From contig JAIESQ010000011.1 of assembly GCA_019745975.1 (NCBI GenBank), positions 41,615 through 105,614 of the forward strand: 64,000 nt of DNA, given 5' to 3'. The notes below the pieces were generated by a model that was given only the letters and a program-made list of their open reading frames with translations, did not search any database and was not told the DNA's origin. Each line of letters begins with the position of its first letter. Position 1 is the first letter of the stretch. Origin of the DNA: Pirellulales bacterium (GTDB lineage Bacteria; Planctomycetota; Planctomycetia; Pirellulales; JAEUIK01). The position numbers were made by a program, and so were the translations under genes. Below are positions 8,839 to 17,781 of this stretch, in pieces.

Positions 8839-10116
8839 TCAGCCGCCGTTGCGCTGCGCGGCGGCGAGCTGTTCGCCTTCGAGAAAATGCTCGACGCCGT
8901 CGGCCTTGGCGATCACGGTCACGCCCCCCTCGCTGATCGTGAAGCCGCGGGCGCGGTCGAGGTCGGGGTCGTAGCCGATTTCGATCCCCGGCGGAATGTG
9001 CACTCCCTTGTCGATGATCGCCCGGCGAATCTTGGCGTGCCGGCCGATGTCGACACTGTCGAACAGGATCGACTCCTCGACGCGGGCGTAGCTGTTGATC
9101 CGCGCATTGGCGCCGACGATCGAGCGGTTCACGCGCCCGCCCGAGACGATCGAACCCTGGCAAACGATGCTATCGAGTGCCTGACCGCGACGGCCATTGG
9201 ACCCCTCCTCGGCGAAGACGAACTTCGGCGGCGGGTAATTGGGGTGATAGGTCCGCAGCGGCCAGCGTTCGTCGTAGATGTTCAGTTGCGGATCGACCTG
9301 CACCAGGTCGAGGTTGGCCTCGTAGTAGGCGTCGAGCGTGCCGACGTCGCGCCAATAAGCATCGGCCTTGCGGTTTTCGTCGCGGAAGGGGAACGCGTAA
9401 ACGCGGTGCGTGTCGATGATCGAGGGGACGATGTCGCGGCCGAAATCGTGCGAGCTGTTGGCACGCGTGGCGTCGAGGCACAACTGCTCGAACAAGAACC
9501 GCGCCGTCACCACGTAAATGCCCATCGAGGCCAGACAGAAATCGGGCTCTCCAGGAATCTCCTTGGGCTTGGCGGGCTTTTCTTCAAAGCCCTGCAGCCG
9601 GAAGTTGCGATCGACTTCCATCACGCCGAACTGGAAGGCGGCCTCGTCGGTTTTGACGCGCAGCGCGCCGACCGTCATGTCGGCACCCGCTTCCTTGTGC
9701 CATTTGACCATGTCGCCGTAGTTCATCTTGTAGATATGGTCGCCGGCGAGGATCACCAGGTATTCGGCGCGTTCCTTTTCGATGGTGTAGATGTTCTGGT
9801 ACACGGCGTCGGCCGTGCCGCGGTACCAATGCTCGTCGATGCGCTGCTGGGGCGGCACGACGTCGATAAACTCCCCCAGCTCGCGGCAAAACAGGTTGCG
9901 CCAGCCAAGGTTGATGTGCCGGTCAAGGCTCATCGCCTTGTACTGCGTCAGACAGAGAATCTTGCGGATGCCGCTGTTGATGCAGTTTGAGAGGGCAAAG
10001 TCGACGATGCGGTAGGCGCCGCCAAAGGGAACCGCCGGCTTGGCACGATCGCGCGTCAGTGGCTCCAACCGCGATCCCTTGCCTCCGGCCAACACCACCG
10101 CCAACGAATCTTGCAT
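8839..10116 (-). CDS. glgC: Glucose-1-phosphate adenylyltransferase
   Basis: Makes ADP-glucose from glucose-1-phosphate and ATP, the committed step of bacterial glycogen synthesis. The ATG at 10116 has GGAG about 8 bases upstream and gives 425 residues, the normal size. The nucleotidyltransferase signature VVLAGGKGSRLEPLTRDRAK starts near residue 7. GTADAVYQN, LAGDHIYKMNY and FGVMEVD follow in the usual order, with FEEKPAKPK near the sugar-phosphate site. The C-terminal third is the left-handed beta-helix domain (hexapeptide-like repeats around VEESILFDSVDIGRHAKIRR). No other glycogen genes are adjacent, so it stands alone. Confidence 0.95.
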   Translation of the reverse strand: MQDSLAVVLAGGKGSRLEPLTRDRAKPAVPFGGAYRIVDFALSNCINSGIRKILCLTQYKAMSLDRHINLGWRNLFCRELGEFIDVVPPQQRIDEHWYRGTADAVYQNIYTIEKERAEYLVILAGDHIYKMNYGDMVKWHKEAGADMTVGALRVKTDEAAFQFGVMEVDRNFRLQGFEEKPAKPKEIPGEPDFCLASMGIYVVTARFLFEQLCLDATRANSSHDFGRDIVPSIIDTHRVYAFPFRDENRKADAYWRDVGTLDAYYEANLDLVQVDPQLNIYDERWPLRTYHPNYPPPKFVFAEEGSNGRRGQALDSIVCQGSIVSGGRVNRSIVGANARINSYARVEESILFDSVDIGRHAKIRRAIIDKGVHIPPGIEIGYDPDLDRARGFTISEGGVTVIAKADGVEHFLEGEQLAAAQRNGG

Positions 10117-10210
10117 CGAACGATCTCCGAGTTGCTGCGACCAGCATGCCCTCAGTGAAAGAAGAGCGCATTTTACCCGTCTTTCGCCAAATGCGCAACG
10201 GGAACTAAAG

Positions 10211-12163
10211 CTAAGCGTCGCAGCGCTGGAGGCCGGCGGCACTGGCCGGAGCCTGATCAAGCCAGCGTCGCTGCCAGGCCTCGAACATCACGAGCGCCCA
10301 CAGTCGATGGCTGTGTTCGGCCAAGCCCGACTGATGTTCGTCCCAAATCTTGCGGACGATCTCGGGGCGGAAATAACCCCGAGCGGCCGCCGTGGCACCC
10401 AATAAGAAATCGGCTGCCAAGTCGCGCAACTCGTGCCGAAACCAGTGGTCCAAGGGGACTCCGAATCCCATTTTCGGGCGGCTAAGCACTGCGGGAGGAA
10501 GCAGATGGCCGAATGTCTCCCGCAAGACCCGTTTTCTGCGGAAAAACCGATATTTAAGTGCGATTGGCATGCTGGCCGCCAGCTCGACGACGCGATAGTC
10601 GAGGATTGGCGCGCGGCACTCCAGCCCATGCGCCATCGACGCCAAATCGACCTTGGTCATCAAGTCGCAGGGGAGGTACGTGACCAGGTCGGTCAGGCTG
10701 GCGGCGGTTACCGCGTCGCGCGCGGCCAGCGTGCGCCAGGTGTCGCGGATGAAGTCGCCAGGATCGTCGTCGGGCAATGTAGTCAGAAACTCGTCGGTGT
10801 AGAGTTCCGCGCGCAGCGGCTCGGGGAAGATGCCGACCCAGTCGATGAAGCGATCGGCGGGCGGGCGGGCGAGGCCGGCGGTGAACCTCCGCAGACGCCG
10901 CGATAACGACCGCTGCCGACCATCGGCCGGTAAGCGCTGCCACAAACGGTTCGTGGCCACGGCCCGCAGCGGCGGGATGCGGTCGAAGGTGTCGGACAAC
11001 GCCACGGCATCGTAGCGGTTGTAGCCGGCGAACAGCTCGTCGCCGCCGTCGCCGGTGAGCGCCACGGTGACGTGTTCGCGCGAGAGCTTCGACACGTACC
11101 AGGTGGGAATCGCCGACGCATCGGCAAACGGCTCGTCGTACAGCCAGGCGAGCTGGTCAAGGATGGCGACCGCGTCGGGCTCGACGCGGAATTCGTGATG
11201 CTCGGTCCCCAGGTGTGCGGCGACCTGGCGGGCGAACGAGGTTTCGTCGTACGCCGCGACGGGAAAGCCGATCGAGAAGGTTTTGACCGGCTCGTGCCCT
11301 AGTTTCTTCATCAAAGCGACGACGATCGACGAATCGATTCCACCCGAGAGGAACGCTCCCAAGGGGACGTCGGACTGCAAACGCAGCTCGACTGCCGAGG
11401 TGAGCAGTTCGGCGAGTTGGCGGCGATACTCACTGGCGGGGCGCGGTTGTTCGACGGCGAACTGGGGTCGCCAGTAGCGCTCGACCTGCAATCTTCCGTC
11501 GCGCCAAATAGCAAAATGCCCCGGCGGCAGCTTGTGGATGCCGCGGTAAATCGTGTGCGGATGCGGCACGTACTGATAGGCCAGGTAGCTATCGAGCGCA
11601 TGCGGGTTCAGTTCGCGTGGCACGCCCGGCACGGCCAGCAGGCTTTTGAGCTCGCTGGCAAAGAGCAACCGCTGGTGCTCGGCGCGATAGACGAGCGGCT
11701 TCTTGCCTAGTCGATCACGGGCCAAGAGCAAGGTGCCCTGGCGCGCGTCCCAGATGGCCAATGCGAACATGCCGTTAAGGTGACCGAGGAACTCGGGGCC
11801 CTCGTCCTCGTAGAGGTGCACGAGCACTTCGGTGTCGCTGTGCGTGCGAAAGGTGTGGCCGGCTGCTTCGAGCCGCTGCCGCAGTGCGCGGAAGTTGTAG
11901 ATCTCTCCGTTGAAGGTGACCCAGACCGTGTCGTCTTCGTTCGACAGTGGCTGCTGGCCGCTGGCCACGTCGATAATCGACAGCCGGCGATGCCCTAGCG
12001 CGACGTGCACTCCATGGGCAGCAACCGGCCGGGCGACGTGCGAACTATAGAATCCGCGGCCGTCGGGCCCACGATGGGCCAAGAGATCGGTCATCTGTTC
12101 GAGCGTCGCTTGCTCAATGGGCGGAGCGTCCGCGGTCCAGATTGCGCCGGCGATTCCGCACAT
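10211..12163 (-). CDS. asnB: Asparagine synthase (glutamine-hydrolysing)
   Basis: Converts aspartate, glutamine and ATP to asparagine. The ATG at 12163 places the catalytic Cys as residue 2 (MCGIAGAIW), as needed for an N-terminal-nucleophile glutaminase, so the longer frame upstream is rejected. The glutaminase domain shows HRGPDGRGF, LGHRRLSIID and NGEIYNFRALR. The synthetase domain has the pyrophosphate loop FLSGGIDSS near residue 272, and TGDGGDELFAGYNRY. The length of 650 residues matches the larger AsnB subtype, often found with polysaccharide or exopolysaccharide genes rather than the 554-residue E. coli type. It lies 94 bases upstream of glgC in the same direction. Confidence 0.95.
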   Translation of the reverse strand: MCGIAGAIWTADAPPIEQATLEQMTDLLAHRGPDGRGFYSSHVARPVAAHGVHVALGHRRLSIIDVASGQQPLSNEDDTVWVTFNGEIYNFRALRQRLEAAGHTFRTHSDTEVLVHLYEDEGPEFLGHLNGMFALAIWDARQGTLLLARDRLGKKPLVYRAEHQRLLFASELKSLLAVPGVPRELNPHALDSYLAYQYVPHPHTIYRGIHKLPPGHFAIWRDGRLQVERYWRPQFAVEQPRPASEYRRQLAELLTSAVELRLQSDVPLGAFLSGGIDSSIVVALMKKLGHEPVKTFSIGFPVAAYDETSFARQVAAHLGTEHHEFRVEPDAVAILDQLAWLYDEPFADASAIPTWYVSKLSREHVTVALTGDGGDELFAGYNRYDAVALSDTFDRIPPLRAVATNRLWQRLPADGRQRSLSRRLRRFTAGLARPPADRFIDWVGIFPEPLRAELYTDEFLTTLPDDDPGDFIRDTWRTLAARDAVTAASLTDLVTYLPCDLMTKVDLASMAHGLECRAPILDYRVVELAASMPIALKYRFFRRKRVLRETFGHLLPPAVLSRPKMGFGVPLDHWFRHELRDLAADFLLGATAAARGYFRPEIVRKIWDEHQSGLAEHSHRLWALVMFEAWQRRWLDQAPASAAGLQRCDA

Positions 12164-12312
12164 CGATCTTGCCGCTCGAAGTTGGTGAAACAGGACTGGT
12201 GGCCAAGGCCAGACGCGCTTTACGCATCGCAACCAACTGGGTCACTCTGCTCGGGTCTTCGAATCGATCGGAGTATTGGTGGCAGGTATTGGCCGCGCAG
12301 CGGCCGCTGCGT

Positions 12313-12336
12313 TTAGCCGTGGGTGCTAACCCACGG
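12313..12336. repeat. Palindromic element CCGTGGGT-GCTA-ACCCACGG
   Basis: A perfect 8-bp stem with a 4-base loop, bounded on the left by TTAG (TTAGCCG). It is one member of the dispersed CGGCTAA-bounded family. Confidence 0.65.
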
Positions 12337-12528
12337 ACTCGTTGCGTTCGATACCAACCAAGCCGCGCAGCGGCGACATCGTCGTCGTCCTGCTCCACGG
12401 AACAGTGCCATCACTCCAGTGTCGTCACGTCTGCACGTGCCTGATGCAACGTGTGAATGCGTTCATAAGACCGTGCTCCCCAATTGTATGTCGCCGCTGC
12501 GCGGCTACCGATCTTTTTGATACGTTTC

Positions 12529-12552
12529 CCGTGGGCTGGCGCCCACGGCTAA
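12529..12552. repeat. Palindromic element CCGTGGG-CTGGCG-CCCACGG
   Basis: A perfect 7-bp stem with a 6-base loop, ending in CGGCTAA. It is in the opposite orientation to the copy at 12313 and belongs to the same family. Confidence 0.65.
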
Positions 12553-12663
12553 GCGCCGCCGCCGCTGCGCGGCGAAGTCGAGAGGCACTTGCGGCAGCCG
12601 CGGGCTCAAATACTTCCCTCTCCCCTTGTGGCTTGTGCGAGAGGGGTCGGGGGTGAGGGTTAC

Positions 12664-13530
12664 TTACGGCAGCCGCGGGGCCCTGCGGGTGATCGCGATC
12701 ACGTCATCGAGCAAATGGCCGTTGGTGGCCACCCCTTCGCGGCCATGGATCGTCGGCTCGCCCAGCCAGTTGGTGAAGGTGCCGCCGGCTTCCTCGAGGA
12801 TCGGCTGCAAGGCGGCGGCGTCCCAGACGTTCATCGCCGGGTCGACCATGACTTCGGCACGGCCCGTTGCCACGAGCAGGTAGCCGTAGCAATCGCCCCA
12901 AGTACGCGAAATGCGAGTGGCGGCGTCGAGCGCTTCGTATGCTTCGCCGCGGCCGAACTTGTCGAAATCCTTAACGGCGGTCGTCAAGAACAAGGCCTGG
13001 CTCATCTGCCGGCAATCGGACACGTGGGCCCGCTTTGGCGACTCCTGCCCACGCACGGCCCAGGCCCCTTGCCCTCGGACAGCGTAGACATGTTCATCGA
13101 GCCCCGGCAGCAGCACGACGCCGATGACGCTGCGGCCTGCGTGCTCGACGCCGATCATCGTGCCATAGAACGGCACTCCATGCACAAACGACTTGGTGCC
13201 GTCGATCGGGTCCAATATCCAGCGGAAGCCCGAGGTGCCGTCGACCGAGTCGAATTCCTCGCCGAGGACGGCGTCGTCGGGAAAGCTGGCGGCGATGCGG
13301 CGGCGCAAGTGCTGCTCGGCCTCGCGGTCGGCCACGGTGACCGGGGAAGCGTCGGCCTTCAGCTCGACCTGGTAGTTGTCTTGCCGGAAGTAACGCAGGG
13401 TGATGGCGGCGGCTTCCTGGCCGGCCGATAAGACGAGGTCGAGTCGCTGGGCCAGATCGGCGGCTGAGGGCTCGCTTGAAGTAGTTGCCGCGGGCGTGGC
13501 GGATGCCGATGTACTGGGTGGTTTGGTCAT
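12664..13530 (-). CDS. hisN: Inositol-monophosphatase family phosphatase, probable histidinol-phosphatase
   Basis: A 288-residue protein from the ATG at 13530. It carries the three metal-site motifs of the lithium-sensitive phosphatase family: GEEFDS, then WILDPIDGTKSFVHG, and near the end WDAAALQPILEEAGG. The DPIDGTKSF(V/I) variant and the length fit the HisN-type histidinol-phosphate phosphatase better than inositol monophosphatase or CysQ. The substrate is therefore inferred. About 25 low-complexity Thr/Ser/Ala residues precede the domain. The gene lies 40 bases downstream of a SpoU methyltransferase in the same direction. Confidence 0.82.
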   Translation of the reverse strand: MTKPPSTSASATPAATTSSEPSAADLAQRLDLVLSAGQEAAAITLRYFRQDNYQVELKADASPVTVADREAEQHLRRRIAASFPDDAVLGEEFDSVDGTSGFRWILDPIDGTKSFVHGVPFYGTMIGVEHAGRSVIGVVLLPGLDEHVYAVRGQGAWAVRGQESPKRAHVSDCRQMSQALFLTTAVKDFDKFGRGEAYEALDAATRISRTWGDCYGYLLVATGRAEVMVDPAMNVWDAAALQPILEEAGGTFTNWLGEPTIHGREGVATNGHLLDDVIAITRRAPRLP

Positions 13531-13570
13531 GCGTTGCAAGGTAGCGGGCGGAGCGGGAATTTCCAAGGAG

Positions 13571-14392
13571 CTACGTGCGCTTCGGAAGGCGCGTATCCCG
13601 CATGCGCCTTGCCTCGTAGAACAGCACCGCCGCGGTGGCTGACACATTCAAGCTGTCTGCCGCGCCGTGCATTGGCAGCCGGATCGCCTGCACGTCGGGC
13701 GCGAGCCAATCGGCCGTCAGACCGGTCGCTTCGCTCCCCAGCACAATCGCCGTGGGGCGCATAAAATCGGCCTGGTGATACAGCAACTCGGCGTCGGGAC
13801 GCGCGCCGTAGATCGTCAAGCCCTGCGCGCGCAGCCAGGCGAGCGTTTCGGCGCCCGTGGCCGCGGCGATCGGCACGGTAAACAGCGTACCCAGGCTGGT
13901 GCGGATGGTGTTGGGGTTGAACAGATCGGTTCCGCCGTTGGCGACAATCACCGCCGAGACTCCCGCGCCGTCGGCGCTACGCAACACGGCGCCGACGTTG
14001 CCGGGTTTCTCAATGCCGACGAGCACCGCCACGAGCGGATCGGCCGGCAATTTCAAAGCGCTCAGCGGCTGCTCGCGCATACGGGCGATGGCGACGATGC
14101 CTTCGTGCCGGGCGCCGAACGCGACCTTGGCGAAGATGTCGCGATCGACCTGCCAGAGGGGCACATCGGCGGCTTCGAGCCGGGCGGACAGCGCCCGCGC
14201 TAAGTCGTCGGCCAGCAGTTCTTCGCAGACGAAGGCTTCGAGAAACTCGGCGCCGCCGGCAAGCGCACGGCTGATCTCGCGGACACCATCGATCGTGTAG
14301 CGGCCTTGCTCAGCTCGGTCGCGCGCATGGTGCAGCCGGACGGCTTGCTTGACGCGCTCGTTCTGCCGGCTGGTGATGCGACGATCGGGCAT
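13571..14392 (-). CDS. TrmH/SpoU-family RNA 2'-O-methyltransferase
   Basis: A 273-residue enzyme that methylates ribose 2'-OH in rRNA or tRNA. The ATG at 14392 (MPDRRITSRQNERVKQ) starts the substrate-binding domain typical of the RlmB/TsnR group. The three SpoU motifs are in order: IEKPGNVGAVLRSADG, LGSEATGLTADWL, and RLPMHGAADSLNVSATAAVL, which form the SAM-binding trefoil knot. The exact target cannot be told from sequence. The frame extends upstream to 14692, but that part overlaps the next gene and shows no homology. Confidence 0.9.
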   Translation of the reverse strand: MPDRRITSRQNERVKQAVRLHHARDRAEQGRYTIDGVREISRALAGGAEFLEAFVCEELLADDLARALSARLEAADVPLWQVDRDIFAKVAFGARHEGIVAIARMREQPLSALKLPADPLVAVLVGIEKPGNVGAVLRSADGAGVSAVIVANGGTDLFNPNTIRTSLGTLFTVPIAAATGAETLAWLRAQGLTIYGARPDAELLYHQADFMRPTAIVLGSEATGLTADWLAPDVQAIRLPMHGAADSLNVSATAAVLFYEARRMRDTRLPKRT

Positions 14393-14413
14393 GGGTACTT
14401 GGAAAACACAATT

Positions 14414-14443
14414 GTTAGCCGCGGAGCTTGCTCCGCGCGCTAG
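14414..14443. repeat. Palindromic element CGCGGAGC-TT-GCTCCGCG
   Basis: GTTAGC-bounded, with an 8-bp perfect inner stem and TAGC at the other end. It sits in the 62-base gap between two minus-strand genes. The same core in the opposite orientation lies at 15420-15448. Confidence 0.65.
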
Positions 14444-14454
14444 CGAGTGCGGCG

Positions 14455-15396
14455 CTACTTCCCCGTCCAGCGCACGCAGACGCCGCTGGGGAGCGTCTCG
14501 CCGGTCGCGGCCTTGATCTCCATGTCGATGGTCTGCGTCGGCCGCCAGCCCGTGGCTTGCTCGAACCACGCAGCGAGTTGTTCGCAGGTTACGCCCGTCG
14601 TGTGACAAGTTAGTAGCATGAACGCCCGCTCGGGGTCGAGCAACTGCCGGCAGGCGGCCAGCAATTCTGGCAGGTCGCGCTGGAATCGCCAATCGTTTAA
14701 TACACTACGGGGCCCTTTGATGCCGTGCCCGTAGCTCGGTGGATCGAGCACGATGCCCTCGTAGCGACGCCTGCGGCGCAGCTCGCGCCGCACGAACGTC
14801 CGGGCGTCGTCGACGAGCCAGCGGATCGGTGCTGACGACAAACCGGAGAGCTCGGAATTGCGCCGCGCCCATTGGACAACGGGCCGCGCGGCGTCGACTT
14901 GCGCGACTTCGGCGCCTGCCGCGGCGGCAGACAAGGTACTGGCCCCCGAGTAAGCGAAGAGATTGAGCACGCGCGGCGGATCGAGGTTTCTCGTGTAGTG
15001 ATCGGCGGCAAGTCGCGCGACCTGCTGGTCAATCCACTGCCAGTTGTCGGCCTGCTCGGGAAACAGACCCACCTGCCCCGAGTCGGTCAGGCGCAGTTCA
15101 AACGTCAACTGGCCGATAGTGACGTTCCAGGTTACCGGTCCGGCGACTGGCGAACCGTCGCCGCGCACCCAACGGCCAGACGACGACTCCGACTGGCGCT
15201 GATAGACAAAGTCGGCACGACTCGACAAGCCAGCAGTGGCGCCGGTTGAATGCGTCGCTCGCCCCCGAGGATCGGTGAACATCGCCGGCCGGTCGACGAC
15301 GTACTTGCCGAAGCGTTCCCGCTTGCGACCGCCGCCGACGTCGACAAGCTCATAATCACCAGGCAACTCGGCGATGGCGGCAGTTCCAATTCGCAA
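14455..15396 (-). CDS. Class I SAM-dependent methyltransferase (RlmI/RlmK-like catalytic domain)
   Basis: 313 residues. The SAM motif LNLFAYSGASTLSAAAAG lies at about residue 140 and the catalytic motif LDPPSYGHG near residue 213, as in putative rRNA cytosine-C5 or guanine-N2 methyltransferases. An N-terminal beta-rich region (residues 1-110) replaces the PUA domain of the homologue at 740-2038. Close to the C-terminus is LLTCHTTG, where the cytosine enzymes have TCSCS, so the catalytic chemistry may differ. The only available start is TTG at 15396. It is followed 62 bases later by the SpoU gene, probably in the same transcript. Confidence 0.82.
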   Translation of the reverse strand: MRIGTAAIAELPGDYELVDVGGGRKRERFGKYVVDRPAMFTDPRGRATHSTGATAGLSSRADFVYQRQSESSSGRWVRGDGSPVAGPVTWNVTIGQLTFELRLTDSGQVGLFPEQADNWQWIDQQVARLAADHYTRNLDPPRVLNLFAYSGASTLSAAAAGAEVAQVDAARPVVQWARRNSELSGLSSAPIRWLVDDARTFVRRELRRRRRYEGIVLDPPSYGHGIKGPRSVLNDWRFQRDLPELLAACRQLLDPERAFMLLTCHTTGVTCEQLAAWFEQATGWRPTQTIDMEIKAATGETLPSGVCVRWTGK

Positions 15397-15419
15397 AGTG
15401 TGTACAACGTCGAGCGAGC

Positions 15420-15448
15420 TAGCGCGCGGAGCAAGCTCCGCGGCTTAC
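15420..15448. repeat. Palindromic element CGCGGAGC-AA-GCTCCGCG
   Basis: TAGCG...CGGCTTA-bounded, with an 8-bp stem and a 2-base centre. It is nearly the reverse complement of the element at 14414. It lies between the stop of the TPR gene and the start of the methyltransferase gene. Confidence 0.65.
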
Positions 15449-15461
15449 GATGCCAAGTTCG

Positions 15462-16265
15462 TCACGACTTCGCAGGCTCTTTCGACCGCAGCGCCACGTG
15501 CACCCGTGCCACGGCGTGCATGTAGCCGGGCAGGGCGTAGTCGACTGCCGCCCGCCGGATATGTGCGAGCGACTCCTTGGCGCGGCCAGCCGCTTCGTGC
15601 CAGAGCCCCAGATACAACTGGGCGTAGAAGAGCCGCTTGCGCAGCTCGCTATCGGTGGGGTTGCCAGCCCGGGCGGACGCGAGCACTTTGTCGGGCGTGG
15701 CGCGGCCCGCGAATAACTCGTAGACCTCGTGCATGGGGATGCGCGGATCGGCGCCGACCTCGAGCAGCGTTTCGCGTGCTTTTTCAACGCCATCTTGCCG
15801 GGCGACGCAGAGATAGCGCCAGGTGACGTTCTCGACGTCGGCCGAATCGACGGTTTGGTACGCTTCGAACTGCTTCGCGCCGGCATCGAACTGGCCGGCG
15901 TAATAGCAAGCGATGCCGCGCTGCCAATGCCCTGGCCCGCGGCGCGGCTCGAGCTTGATCGCTTCGTCGAAATCAGCGAGCGCCTCGGCGATGTGCCCCA
16001 ACTGCAGGTGGGCGTTGCCGCGGCGATCGAGGGCGGCGGCCCGGGCGGCGCTGTTGTCGTTCACGGCAGGCATCGCCAGCCGCGCATCGCACTCGGCAAC
16101 TTCGGCTTCGAGCTCGGCGGTCTCGGCTTTGTCGGCCGCCGCGACCACTTCGGGCGCGAGCTTCGCGCTGGCGTCATCGGCGTGGGCGTGATTGGCGATC
16201 ACTGCAACGCCGGTCAACAACAGGCCAATCGTCAGCGGAGTTTTCCGTCGAATTGGGGAAAGCAT
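15462..16265 (-). CDS. Secreted TPR-repeat protein
   Basis: 267 residues from the ATG at 16265, with an N-terminal signal peptide (MLSPIRRKTPLTIGLLLTG, probable cleavage after AHA). At least two tetratricopeptide units are visible: ALDRRGNAHLQLGHIAEALA and the following DFDEAIKLEPRRGPGHWQRG. The second half is a degenerate helical repeat region. Proteins of this type (about 270 residues, secreted, few TPRs) are frequent in planctomycetes; the partner is unknown. The C-terminus is short and basic. Confidence 0.75.
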   Translation of the reverse strand: MLSPIRRKTPLTIGLLLTGVAVIANHAHADDASAKLAPEVVAAADKAETAELEAEVAECDARLAMPAVNDNSAARAAALDRRGNAHLQLGHIAEALADFDEAIKLEPRRGPGHWQRGIACYYAGQFDAGAKQFEAYQTVDSADVENVTWRYLCVARQDGVEKARETLLEVGADPRIPMHEVYELFAGRATPDKVLASARAGNPTDSELRKRLFYAQLYLGLWHEAAGRAKESLAHIRRAAVDYALPGYMHAVARVHVALRSKEPAKS

Positions 16266-16567
16266 GGGAACCGCGATTTCTTTTGAACCTCAAGAACAAT
16301 CCGCGCGCCAGTGACCGTCACGATACTCGCACGCCGAGACCCACGGAAGGTCGCGGCGGAGCGGAGCTTGGCGGCGTCACTGCTCGCGACTTTCCGGTGG
16401 GCTTGGAAAATGTCGCGTTGCTTGTGTCGCGCCGCGCGAGGGTCTATTCTCGCAGACGCAAATCCTGATCCCCAACCCCTGACCCCTGTGATTCCTGGCT
16501 TGGACCTGCAAGCAGTCCAAGCAGACCCGCAAGGGGGGAGGGGAACCAGAACTCCGGAGCCCCTGCC
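16266..16567. other. Divergent intergenic region
   Basis: 302 bases between the TPR gene (minus) and the oxidoreductase gene (plus). A perfect 7-bp hairpin (cttggac/gtccaag, 16499-16521) stands about 45 bases before the plus-strand start and might sit in its leader. A C-rich stretch (ccccaacccctgacccc) precedes it. No small gene is seen. Confidence 0.45.
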
Positions 16568-17587
16568 ATGTCCGATCACAGTTGTTCGACGCTGTGGATT
16601 TTCGCCCTCGTTGGATTGGCTCTCGGGGGGCCGCTGGCCGCGGCACTACGGGCCGAGGATCCGCCCAAGCCGATCCGGGTCGGCATGATCGGGCTCGACA
16701 CCTCGCACGTGATCGCCTTCACCAAGACGTTGAACCGCGACAACGCCGGAACCGACATGGCGGGCATCACCGTGGTGGCGGCCTACCCCGGTGGCAGCCC
16801 CGACGTGGCGTCGAGCCGCGACCGCGTCGAGGGCTTCACCAAGGAGATGCGCGAGATGGGGGTCGAGATCGTCGATTCGATCGAAGCCCTGCTGCCGAAG
16901 GTCGACGCCGTGATGCTCGAGAGCGTGGACGGCCGCCCGCACTTGAAGCAGGCCGAGCCGGTGCTGCGCGCCGGCAAGCCGCTGTTCATCGACAAGCCCT
17001 TGGCCGGCTCGCTGGCTGACGCGATCGAAATCTTCCGCCTGGCCGAGCAGTACAAGTGCCCGGCCTTTTCGTCGAGCTCGTTGCGGTTCAGCCCTGGCAT
17101 TATCAGCATGAAGGACGACGAGCGCTTGGGAGGCGTCGTCGGCTGCATGGTCTACAGCCCTTGTTCGCTCGAGGAGCATCATCCTGACTTGTTCTGGTAC
17201 GGCGTACACGGCGTGGAGATGCTGTACACGATCATGGGGACCGGCTGCCGCGAGGTGACGCGCGTCCACACCGACGGCTGCGACGTGGCGACGGGCGTGT
17301 GGAGCGACGGCCGCGTGGCGACGTACCGCGGCATTCGCGATGGCAAGACGGAGTACGGCGCGGTGGTGTTCGGCAAGAAGGGGATCGCGCCGAGCGGGTC
17401 GTATGCCGGCTACGAGCCGCTGGTGGTCGAAGTCGCGCGGTTCTTCCGCACTTTGAAGCCGCCGGTGAGCGCGGCCGAAACGATCGAGATGTTCGCCTTC
17501 ATGGAAGCGGCCGACGAGAGCAAGCGCCAAGGTGGCAAGCCGGTGACGATCGAGAGCGTGATGGCGAAGGCAAAGGGGGGGAAGTAG
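16568..17587 (+). CDS. Gfo/Idh/MocA-family oxidoreductase, secreted
   Basis: 339 residues. The ATG at 16568 has GGAG 8 bases upstream. A signal peptide (MSDHSCSTLWIFALVGLALG, ending ALRAE) comes first. The Rossmann domain starts at IRVGMIGLDTSHVIAF; the glycine loop is atypical, GLDTSH instead of GxGxxG. The family motif DKPLAGSLADA contains the conserved Lys-Pro. The C-terminal alpha/beta domain ends in a helix with ESVMAKAK. Members oxidise or reduce sugars with NAD(P); exported planctomycete versions are common but their substrates are unknown. The altered glycine loop makes cofactor binding uncertain. Confidence 0.82.
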   Translation: MSDHSCSTLWIFALVGLALGGPLAAALRAEDPPKPIRVGMIGLDTSHVIAFTKTLNRDNAGTDMAGITVVAAYPGGSPDVASSRDRVEGFTKEMREMGVEIVDSIEALLPKVDAVMLESVDGRPHLKQAEPVLRAGKPLFIDKPLAGSLADAIEIFRLAEQYKCPAFSSSSLRFSPGIISMKDDERLGGVVGCMVYSPCSLEEHHPDLFWYGVHGVEMLYTIMGTGCREVTRVHTDGCDVATGVWSDGRVATYRGIRDGKTEYGAVVFGKKGIAPSGSYAGYEPLVVEVARFFRTLKPPVSAAETIEMFAFMEAADESKRQGGKPVTIESVMAKAKGGK

Positions 17588-17781
17588 GGTTTTCTCAGGC
17601 GCGAGCGCGCTACGCATTTCGAGCCATACACCGCAATACACAGCGGCTCGGGTCGACTCAGCGTAAGAAGTCGCCTTGGTCCGATTGCCCTGATCGGTCG
17701 GCAGTTTAAGATACGTAATGGGCGCAATCGGCCGACGCTACTTGCTCGCGGGCACCCCCTGTCACGCATTGGTTCGATACG

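Larger units (their letters stand above)
12164..12663. other. Repeat-bearing intergenic region
   Basis: 500 bases without a gene. It contains two perfect palindromes (12313-12336 and 12529-12552), several short GCCGCTGCGCGGC-type inverted repeats, and near 12612-12660 a CCCTCTCCCC...GAGAGGGG sequence that can also fold. The region looks like an accumulation site for REP-like elements. The promoter of asnB should be near 12164-12220, but no clear hexamers are seen. Confidence 0.55.

Noticed and set aside
8887..9990. 367-residue plus-strand frame opposite glgC
   Set aside because: Antisense shadow of a strong gene; the sequence shows the Val/Asp/His-rich pattern typical of such shadows in GC-rich DNA.
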